A DNA stretch of 64,000 nt from Trissonchulus latispiculum (lineage: Eukaryota > Nematoda > Enoplea > Enoplida > Ironidae), in assembly GCA_030248195.1 (NCBI GenBank), contig JASAND010031962.1, positions 1 to 64,000 on the forward strand. Reading direction: 5' to 3'. The translations under genes were made by a program, and so were the position numbers. Below are positions 52,800 through 61,563 of this stretch, one piece after another. Position 1 is the first letter of the stretch; each line of letters opens with the position of its first letter. The notes under the pieces were generated by a model that was given only the letters and a program-made list of their open reading frames with translations, ran no database searches and was not told the origin of the DNA.

Positions 52800-54300
52800 T
52801 ACTCCAATGTGCGTCAATTCGCATTCAACATTGTTTTGAAAATTTTATTGAAAAATAACAGTAACTATAATTGAGTACTCAGACCATCGAAGAGTTGGAA
52901 TGCAGGTAAACGGAAAATCTCTGCTAATGTATTTAATATAACGTTTTACATGCAACGTGCACGATTTTATGCAGCAAAATTAAAATTTACTACACCGTAC
53001 TCGCATAAAATCAGTAAATTTGAGCTTGGCCAACGATCGGTGAATGGTCGCCCAACGGCCAGCCAGTTGGCCCACAGATGCTGACCGCTGGCCGCTATAG
53101 CTTACGAAGTAGAAGCAGAGGTGCTTGAGACTTCTGTAAAATTTCATTTTATAAAATTTGGGCATTCAAAAGTTTCGAAAAAGGAGAGCTGGATACGCCG
53201 AACTTATAGGATGAGTAAAATAGAATAAAATGCTAAGAATACTGTAAATGACAAGCCTGTTTTCCACCTGAACCGCACCAGCTAAGCCATACAGTGTTCA
53301 GTGACTCAATTTTCGTAACAAAATAGACGATTCGAGGGGGAAGGAGTGGAAGGACGGTGGGTAGAAAGGAAGATTAAAAGTGGAGCGACGTAAGTTGTAC
53401 ATAGTAGCGACGCTGTATCAACCACCAACGTGTGGTCACAATCACTACATCAAGGGATGATAAACCCTACAGTTTTCCATATTTTTAAGTTTTAACTTCG
53501 TTCATTTCCACATACAAATCGTGTCCCCAAAAATACAATAACATTAGCCTGTTTTACGTGTACTGCTAGACTAAAAGTGACTAGACTTTCCTAAAAGGTC
53601 ATTAAAGCTTAGTTTTAGCATCAAAATAAACTATTTTAGATCATGAACCTTAAAATTTATTGGGGATATTGGGAAAGCCCAGAAGAGGGTGCGGGAAGGT
53701 GTGGGGGGAGGGCTCCAGTGGGGTTCTAAGTTGCCTAACCACCTCCTCCAATAAAGAAAAGCCAGATGATTGGTCGTGAGGTTGCTTTTCCCTGGGATAA
53801 GAAGCGTGAGGGATGTGGGTGCTGGTTGCCTTCTTGTAGACGTGACGGTCGAGAATTCCATAGTCCGAGGTTCGAAGCCCCACTGCCACCGACCAGACTT
53901 TCTGTAATCCCTTGAGTAAGGGTCTAAGCACATGGGTTTATCATGAGCTCTAGCCAACCCAAGTATTTATCCTTAACCTTAACTGGTCAGCAAGTGGACA
54001 GCAGGTACGGGAAAATATGTGAATGGGAGAGTGTGTTATGAATATGCGACGTACTGACCCCGTGATTAGGTATATAATTCTATCAACTTATGAGAAACCT
54101 GGAGTGACTGACCCAATGTAGCAGTCTTAATCGAGTGAGGTAGCTGTAGCTGAACTACGTAATGTGAAGTCTCCTGTTTGCAAGTTTGTTTAGGTTTAAG
54201 TTTTCCTCTGTCTAAAACGGTCTTTGTATATGAAACGTTTGTTTCCACCTATCCAAACTGAGTTGTGTTTTTAGTGTGATAGACTGCCAGTGTAGTTCAA
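52800..54300. other. Intergenic stretch with SINE
   Basis: The only supported feature is a SINE near 53840-53950. Otherwise AT-rich without coding signals. TTTTTAG at 54273 is a possible acceptor 37 bases before the MECR start. Confidence 0.4.
53820..53980 (+). mobile_element. tRNA-derived SINE
   Basis: CCGAGGTTCGAAGCCCCACT (53869-53888) contains a perfect B-box GGTTCGAAGCC. A less clear A-box would lie within 53825-53850. The body ACTTTCTGTAATCCCTTGAG and TAAGGGTCTAAGCACATGGG follows, a typical SINE layout. Confidence 0.55.
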
Positions 54301-54302
54301 CG

Positions 54303-54314
54303 ATGACAGCATGA
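54303..54314 (+). promoter_or_regulatory. Three-codon upstream ORF overlapping the MECR start (ATGA)
   Basis: ATG ACA GCA TGA at 54303-54314: its TGA overlaps the MECR ATG (54311) as CATGA. If included in the mRNA it would force leaky scanning or termination-reinitiation. Whether the transcript begins upstream is not known. Confidence 0.6.
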
Positions 54315-56648
54315 GCGTCCGTGTCTTGCCATTCGGTCTGCGTGGCGGGGGGCTCCTGAAGGCCCTGCTCTCTCAGTCGGTCTCGCGGCGATGCGGGAGC
54401 AGCTCTGCGGTCCTAGAGTACGCCCGGTTCGGGAACCCTCCGGAAGTGGTTCGTCTGGAGGAGAGGGGGAGTCCCTCGGAGCCTCTGGGCCCGGGGAAGG
54501 TCCTCCTCAGGACCCTCGCCGCCCCCGTCAACCCCGCAGACATCAACATGATACAGGGTACGTGCCATCAACGGGCCACAAATAATATCTTTATATAGTA
54601 GATGATTTTTAGTAATAGTGCGATTCTGCTCTCTTGGTGTTATCACCACTCCAGTGGGTCTGGTAAAAGAGTACGAGTAGAGTACCCACCAGTCCGAAAG
54701 CTGTTGCTTGTAAATCCTATTCTTAATGGGGCGGGTTGGGCAGCCGCATGGTGTAAGCAACATCTAGCATGAAAACTGACTGACTATACTAACCCACAAT
54801 TCCTTCCTAGGAAGATGCGTTTGCTTCATCTAAATTCTTTCGCCTATAACATACTATATTGGCTGCTCCCTGATCGTGTATTCTTTTCAATATGACCAAG
54901 CATTACTGTACTTCGCTGGTGCTCAAGACTGTGTTTTTTGATTTGAAGGCTATTTTCGCACTGTCTATCCAAACGTTGTGCAGTGATCCAGGTCCAACCG
55001 TATTGATTTGTTGTTTGTCCTTTTTCCAGGGATCTACGCCATCAAGCCGTCCCTGCCGGCGGTGGGCGGGAACGAGGGCGTCTTCCGGGTGGAGGACGTC
55101 GGTCCGGGAGTCAGCGAGTTGAGGTCCGGGGACTGGGTCATTCCTGCGGGGGCGGGGCTGGGGACTTGGCTGGAGTGGACTCTGGCGGACGAGAAGGTCC
55201 TCTGGAAGATCTCCCCCAATCTCCCCCTGGAAGCGGCCGCCTCCTTGGTCGTGAATCCTCCCACCGCTTACCGGATGCTCCGGGACTTCGCCGCACTCGA
55301 CCAGGGCGATGCGCTCATACAGAATGGGGCCAACAGTGCCGTCGGAATGTATGGTAGGTGTGTGTCAAGAATCCTACGAGGCAACACTTCCCCACTTAAT
55401 TACATGGGTGCCTCTGGTGGGGCAGTGGTATGCTATTTACTAACATAGTGCACTGATCTTGCAGGTAGCAATGTCGACTGTAAATAAGTAAACACTCAGC
55501 TGAGCCAATGTTTTTGGCTCTCTCTATTTCTATAATATTTATATCGCCAAAGATACGAAGGATCACTATTTCTGTACTGTATATAATACTATATATACTA
55601 TACCAAGAGTACATAATGATAGTGTGACAAGCGTCACGATCTATGCAGTGAAGGCGAAAACTATGCTATTCGCGCTAACGGCTTACCCCCCCCCCCACAC
55701 AAATTGACCCCCTCTCATAAGGGCCCTTATATGGTAGACGTGATCCAAACGGGGGTTGCTCACTCGTTCACATAATTACACGTTGAAATTAACAGGGACC
55801 CAATATGGGCAGGGGATCTAAGCGTGTATGTTTAACACTTTCATGTAGAAAATATACTAAGCGAGTGAGCGACCCCCGTTTGGGAATGTACCCATATAGG
55901 AGCGTGTGAGAGGGGGGAGTCAATTTGTGGGGGGGGGGGTAAGCCGATAGCGCGCATTGCATAGTTTTTGCCTTATAGAGTGTGACGTGACGCTTGTCAC
56001 TCTCTTATCAGTATGTACTCTTGCCTATACTTATGTGTAATCACCGAAGACACGAAGGATCACAAAATATGCAGTTGTTGGATGGATTAAGGCTTGTTTA
56101 ATTTTCTGTCTCCTATTTCAGTGATTCAGTTGGCCCGAATCATCGGCTTTCGCACGATCAATGTGATCCGAGATCGTCCGGACTTCGCGGCCGTTCGCGA
56201 CCAGCTCACCTCTCTCGGCGCCGATCACGTGATCACCGAAGATCAGTTGAAGGGCGCCGAAGGGAGACAGATTCTGGCTCAGCTCCCGACTCAGCCAAAA
56301 CTGGGCCTCAATTGCGTGGGCGGCCGGAGCACCCTCTATCTGGCCTCCGCCCTCGGAAAGCGGGGGGTCCTCGTCACCTACGGGGGCATGTCCAAACAGC
56401 CTCTCATGGTCCCGACGGGACCCCTCATTTTTAACGACATCCGGTTGGCCGGATTTTGGATGAGCAAATGGTACACCTTTCCCGGGAATGAGGATAAGCG
56501 AAAGAAAATGCTGGAAAAGTTGACAACCTTTTTCGAAACTGGTCAACTGAAGGCGCCACCTTTTGTTCGAGTTCGTCTCCGAGACTACCAGCGGGTCCTG
56601 GAAAAGGCGGTCGAAGGCTCCGGACAGAAACAGATGTTTGTATTTTAA
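54311..56648 (+). CDS. MECR: Mitochondrial enoyl-[acyl-carrier-protein] reductase (three exons)
   Basis: Exons 54311-54557, 55030-55353 and 56122-56648 sum to 1098 bases, 365 residues, with matching phases. Residues 1-30 are basic/Ser-rich without acidic residues, a mitochondrial presequence. Diagnostic MECR blocks: APVNPADINMIQG; LPAVGGNEGVF; GDWVIPAGAGLGTW; VNPPTAYRML; IQNGANSAVG; RTINVIRDRPD; LGADHVITEDQL; LGLNCVGG; LVTYGGMSKQP; GFWMSKWY. Medium-chain reductase fold; it catalyses the NADPH-dependent last step of mitochondrial fatty acid synthesis (octanoyl-ACP for lipoate). Within exon 1 the start codon overlaps the stop of a 3-codon upstream ORF. Intron 2 holds a CAAGAGT-type element. Length matches the family. 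Confidence 0.95.
55604..56023. mobile_element. CAAGAGT-type inverted-repeat element in MECR intron 2
   Basis: CAAGAGTACATAATGATAG on the left and the inverse TATCAGTATGTACTCTTG ending 56023; next TGTGACAAGCGTCAC/GTGACGCTTGTCA. Flanks ACTATAC (55597-55603) and CCTATAC (56024-56030) give a 7-bp duplication with one difference. Interior C-/G-runs are also inverted. No ORF. Confidence 0.75.
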
Positions 56649-56873
56649 TTGTTTGAAATGCCAATGTGTTTTCAATTTCAGTAAATGGTAGGCAGGCGGT
56701 GCATGTTTCCTATATATTGTTACATATAGCAAGTGTATGCAGTTCTCTAGGCTTTTGTCCTGGTTCCTGTACAGTTAGCTGAGTGAGGAGCAGCACGGAA
56801 AGAAATGATGAAATGATACCGTTTAATATATTTAAGCATAAACTACAATATTGCATGCTGAGGTGGAGTTGTG

Positions 56874-57092
56874 TTATTTTCCTGGGAGGCCGCCCACTCT
56901 TCCGGTGGCCACATTTCCCTTGTCCTTCTTCTTTTTCTCGTCGCCGGCTCGTCGGAAGGCGGGTCCGCCGGGCGCCTCCTCCGCGTCTCTGGCTCGGACG
57001 GAGACGACGTCCTCTCCCAGCGTTTCCGTCCCGGAGGAGACCGCCAACACGCACACCAGTCCCAACGTCAGCAGGATCCCAATTGGACGCAT
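56874..57092 (-). CDS. Small secreted precursor, candidate neuropeptide
   Basis: 72 residues from ATG 57092 (MRPIGILLTLGLVCVLAVSSG). The first 20 residues are a clean signal peptide with likely cleavage after the SSG region. The rest is polar: an acidic segment, RRAGDEKKKKDKG, and the C-terminus GRVGGLPGK. The basic RR and KKKK clusters are potential prohormone-convertase sites, and the final PGK could yield an amidated ...GGLP peptide after Lys removal. A pyrimidine-rich acceptor (TTCTTCTTCTAG) ends about 25 bases upstream on this strand. It lies tail-to-tail with MECR (226 bases between stops). No family was recognised; a short membrane-anchored or ER protein is the alternative. Confidence 0.5.
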   Translation of the reverse strand: MRPIGILLTLGLVCVLAVSSGTETLGEDVVSVRARDAEEAPGGPAFRRAGDEKKKKDKGNVATGRVGGLPGK

Positions 57093-57129
57093 TCTCTCAG
57101 TTCTCACTCACTTTAGGCTAGAAGAAGAA

Positions 57130-59077
57130 TAGAAGCCAAAAGACACAACAGTGTTGTTTAAATTGTAGAATCTCGTATAGGACGCTTATAGGACGCTATT
57201 TGTACAGACGATTATTGATGAATGAAACAGCTGGGACGAAGATTGCTAACGACAGCACCTGGGGAACGTCCAAAAAGTGACAGATGGTGGGAATCAAACC
57301 AACACCTTTTTCGAGTTGGGTAAACTACTGAGCAGTTAAATGCTAGAGACAATCGCACCCAAACTATAGCGAAGCTTTTAAATGCACAATTTGGTGATAC
57401 CCTGTCAGCAATTATGCACTCTTGCTCTCATGTTTAGTACAGCAATATAATAAATAACTACTAATAAAAGCAAGTACATACAGCAAGCAATCAAACGAGC
57501 AATCAAGCAAGCTTAACAAACACGTAAAAATTACCCTGGGTACATCCACAACTTGGCATTCACAGACAACAACTCTGGGCGAATGCAGAAATAGCTAGGA
57601 AAAACATCCTTTATAATATATTTCATCAAATTTCTTAGAATTTGAGTTGCAGATGGTAAGAAAGTAGAATTGTCTATTCCAGATGTGGAAGCAATAACCC
57701 TAAGGGACTTAGCGAAATCTTTCATTTATGGTCTTGAAGTCACCCTTTACATTTAGTAGTTAACAGTTAACACTTACTAAAAGAAGCTCAACTGTCCTTT
57801 GGCTCTCAACTGGTAAAAAACTAAAAATTGCTGCAAGGATAGAAATATTGTTCTTTTCACAGAATTAAAAACTCGCGTTATAGTTATACACGCTTTACGA
57901 TGTGAGTTACAACAGGGGAACGAAACTGTGATGATTTATCAGAAAAAAGCTTAAGTGGATTGAGCTCAGATTTGGTATGGGAGCATTGAACACATTTGAC
58001 ACAGGTCAATTTAAATTTTTAAGTTCTTTAAGGGGGAAGGGGAACCAAAAATTTTTCGTCTCCAATTTCGATTTCAGTACAAGCAAAAGTTGTAAGCTTA
58101 ATATTTCATTTTATTTCCAGCTAACGAAAAGCCGAACGGTTTACAGATTCGTGTTCAGCGTCCCACAAAATAGAATTGGGGCCGGTTCCAATTTTCAAAA
58201 CCGGTTCCGCTGGTCCCAGCTCCGGTTCTAGGTTCCGGTTCCGGTTCCAGGGTTCCGGTACCGGTTCCAGGGTTCCGGTTCCGGTTCTAGCTTCCGGTTC
58301 CCTATTCCAAGTACACAATTTTCAGTTACAAGTTTAACATTATGTAACATTTGATGCAGGCAAACTGCAACACTTCCACATACAATCAAAATCACAATGC
58401 AATACTGCAAAACAAAACAAAACAAAACATTAATATTATTCCAATGCGATATATAATTTAAGCGCCATAATAAACAGTTGGATTATAAACTTTTTGTCTA
58501 TTTTGAAAAGTTGCAGCGTTTTCAAAACACTGAATCAAAAATAAATTGTGGCAAAAAGAATGGCGTCCTCATTCTTCGCTGAGATGTTAAAATTTTAGTT
58601 TACTTTTATTCTGTTTGTATATATTCAAGAGAAAAGTTTTCAGAAAATTGCTCTGCTTGCCTAAATTTTATATATATTATAAAATTTGACCGAATCTGGC
58701 CCTGAGCTTCCATAGGTTACATCAGCTTCAAAAATTGGACTTCTATTACTGTAACCCGGGCCAGGTCACGCTGGAAGGAAGAAGCTGGACTTGTTTTGAA
58801 CATCAGCTTTTCAATTTTGCCCATGGGTGAGCTTAGCTTGCAATTATTTAATTATATCTTTCTATGCATGCGAAAACATAAAACAGCATAAGTTTTAACG
58901 CCGCTTGTAGTTATGGGGGGGTCCAGAATGGAAAACAGAAAAAATGTTTTTCCGACAATCTTTTGCCAATATATAGTGATTATACTTATCTGCAGAATAG
59001 TGCAAAAATTTGCATTGTACTCAGAGAGCTCCAAGGACAAATATATCGGTGTTTTGCAGATATAACATACTATCCCT
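57130..59077. other. Non-coding stretch with GGTTCC-rich block
   Basis: No gene is supported. 57950-58160 resembles the palindromic element at 31.9 kb. 58180-58305 is a CCGGTTCC/GGTTCCGGTTCC simple-sequence block. AATTATGCACTCTTG near 57408 matches the right end of the 46091-46938 element, so it may be a remnant. Confidence 0.45.
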
Positions 59078-59206
59078 GGATTACACCAAATAAGGTTAGG
59101 ACTCCGGATTAGCTGAGGACTAAGTACTGGTTTCCCATTCACAACTTGGACTTAGGAGTCCTCAGCTAATCCACAGCTAGTCCTAATCTTATTTGGTGCA
59201 ATCCAG
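59078..59206. mobile_element. Hairpin MITE, about 129 bp
   Basis: TGGATTACACCAAATAAGG with TTAGGACT, and the inverse AGTCCTAATCTTATTTGGTG with CAATCCA, form arms of about 45 bases around a short centre. Almost the whole element is one hairpin. No clear flanking duplication. Confidence 0.65.
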
Positions 59207-59455
59207 AGGGTATGTAAAATAAAAAATTCTAGACTTTAGCTGGTATTGGGTGAACACTATACTGTTAGACATGGTATTTCTTACTCTACCCTGGTTACTA
59301 AAGTGTATACACATTCCATAGCAAAAATATTAAACCCAAAGTTCGCCAAAGTCCACTAACATCGCCTTCCTACATTAGTTCTTTTCGCACGTCAAAAAAT
59401 GGCAACTTTCAAACACCTTGACCGCCGTGTGCCTCTGTCTGTCAGCAAGAGTTTA

Positions 59456-59990
59456 TAATTCTATTATATACTAGAAGAAGAGTAAGCCACTAGAGGGCTT
59501 CTCTTCTTGGCATTGCGTAACGGTGCTCCGACCACAATACGCGAATGTTCCCCCGTTTGGAGGAGTCCACCAAATCGACAGCGCATACCCCCTCCGTTTG
59601 GTGGAGGGGGGGGGGGGTAGCCAAAAAGAGGTCCCCGTTTGGTGGGGAGGTAGCCAAAAAGAGGTCCCCGTTTGGTGGGGAGGTAGCCAACAGCCAATCG
59701 GATTGCAGAAACTCCCCTCCATTTGGGGGGGGGGGTCTAGCATAGGGTTACGGTAGTTTTTGTTCTATTCGAAAATGGGTCCCAAACGGAGACCTCTTTC
59801 GTCGACCCTCCAAACGGGGACCACATCGACTACCCCCCTCCCACCAAACGGAGGGGGGTATACCTGTCGACCCCCCCCCCAAACGGAGAAACATTCGCGT
59901 ATTGTGGTCAGAGCACCGTTACGCAATGCCAAGAAGAGGAGCCCTCTAGTGGCTTACTCTTCTAATATATAATAGAATTATAAACTCTTG
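59456..59990. mobile_element. CAAGAGT-type inverted-repeat element, copy close to 46091-46938
   Basis: 535 bp, with ends nearly identical to those at 46091 (CAAGAGTTTATAATTCTA, AGAAGAAGAGTAAGCCACTA, GGCATTGCGTAACGGTGCTCC). Flanks are CTGTCAG at 59449-59455 and 59991-59997, an exact 7-bp duplication. The interior has CCCCGTTTGG words but fewer tandem units than the 46-kb copy. Confidence 0.85.
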
Positions 59991-60239
59991 CTGTCAGTCT
60001 GTCTGACCTCCTGGTAGTGGAATAAGCATAAAACGATTTTTGCAAAAATCGATTTGTGGCCAACGCCTACATACGATTGCCGGATAAGATTTAAAAGTAG
60101 TCGACATTGCCGGCAGAAAATCGAAACCACTTTATCTTTATGGCCTTGGTCCAAAACATTTTGGAAAAATCGTGTCATGTGCTCGGTAACCAAAGGCATA
60201 GTTAAAGAATGACAGAATGTCACACACCAAGAATCACCC

Positions 60240-60325
60240 GAAAATTCGGGCACATGGCGGGATTGGAGTCCGAGGTCTCCTGCTTAACGCGCAGAGGCTC
60301 TTCAAACTGAGCCACACGTGTTTCT
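60240..60325 (-). mobile_element. tRNA-like sequence (SINE head)
   Basis: On the minus strand GTGTGGCTCAGTTTGAAGAG contains an A-box-like TGGCTCAGTTTG, and 40 bases on CTCGGACTCCAATCCCG resembles a B-box (GGACTCCAATCC). Arms do not form a clean cloverleaf, so a functional tRNA is unlikely. Confidence 0.4.
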
Positions 60326-61020
60326 GTGGAATAAGCTTCAGTTAAACTAGAGCTGGGTTCCAAAACCCAATTTGGGATATGCTCAAGGCAGCAAATTTCA
60401 GCTATGGCTGTTTGAGTTACTGAAGCTGATTTGAATAAAACAGAAACACGGGCTCAACACTAAAAAAACTAAAAACTAAAAACTCGAGCTTTTAGTGGAC
60501 ATTCCTACACGCTACTGGGGAGGCTCAATGAACACAAATTGAAATTATGTTGTGACGTTGACTGAAACTGAAGCAATATTGGTTTAGTCCGCTGACTAAA
60601 ATCGAAACTGAAATGCAAGTACTGACTTAAACTGAAAAACAAAAACAAAATGTGCTGGGAATGCATATTTTAGCCTATCCTGCAAGAAATCAGAAAACCG
60701 GATAAACGAAAAACGGGAATCGGAACAACAGAGCAACGAGTTGAAATATGCATTACAATAATTGAAACAAGTTGGCCCCAATTCCTTTGTAGACCTGTTA
60801 TTTATTCAATTACAAAAATTGTCTATGTTGGAAGCATATTTTAAGTTAGAAGCGTCAAGCTTACGTTACTATTTTACTTGACTTCCCTTTACTTCTATTG
60901 ATATCCAACCACTATTCTTTCTCGCTGATCTCCGTAAAGATCAAAAAGAGCAGTGTAATCAAGAGTGTATAATAGTAAGATTGTGACACTCTTACACTAG
61001 CATGGACAAATCATGCCAGG

Positions 61021-61563
61021 TATGCTCGGTGCGTTAACTCGGGACCCCTCCCCCCCGGAACTTCCGGGGGGGGGGTCCCACTTTGCACTATCTACACACT
61101 TTCATATAAGCGTGTGTCTGCTCGCTGAGTGGCCCAGCCCATTAGCCTAAGACTTACTGTTGGTAATTTATTAGTTATTTTAAGTAATTAATTATAACTC
61201 TAATTCGGTTAATGCAATTAAAAAACTAACTCGACAACTTTGTAGCATTTTTTCTGCTCTTTTCAATGATATAAAAATTGTTGCATTATACAAAAATTCG
61301 AAGGAATGTAATCTGCAACTATTTTTACATCATTGAAAAGAGCAGACAAAATGCTACAAAGTTGTCGAGTTAGTTTTTTAATTGCGTTAACCTAATTAGA
61401 GTTATAATTAATTTATTAAAATAACTAATAAATTATCTGCAGTAAGCCTTAGGCTAATGGGCCAATCAGACACACGCTTATATGAAAGCGTGTAGATAGT
61501 GCAAAGCGGGCCCCCCCCCGGAAGTTCCGCGGGGAGGGGTCCCGAGTTAACGCACCGAGCATA
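61021..61563. mobile_element. Fold-back element, two arms of about 250 bases
   Basis: ATGCTCGGTGCGTTAACTCGG at the left and its inverse at the right; arms continue with CCCGGAACTTCCGGG, CACACGCTTATATGAAAG (inverse on the left), GCCTAAGACTTACTG and TGCTACAAAGTTGTCGAGTT. About 90 bases remain in the centre. The arms match except for a short extra GTCTGCTCGCTGAGTGGCCCAG-type segment in the left arm and point changes. No ORF. Confidence 0.85.

Noticed and set aside
53650..53957. Overlapping minus-strand open frames of 93-108 aa
   Set aside because: They overlap a tRNA-derived SINE in two frames and match nothing recognisable.
56118..56732. 204-aa minus-strand open frame
   Set aside because: Antisense shadow of MECR exon 3.
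60240..60325. Functional tRNA gene
   Set aside because: A- and B-box-like words are present but the acceptor and anticodon stems do not pair well.
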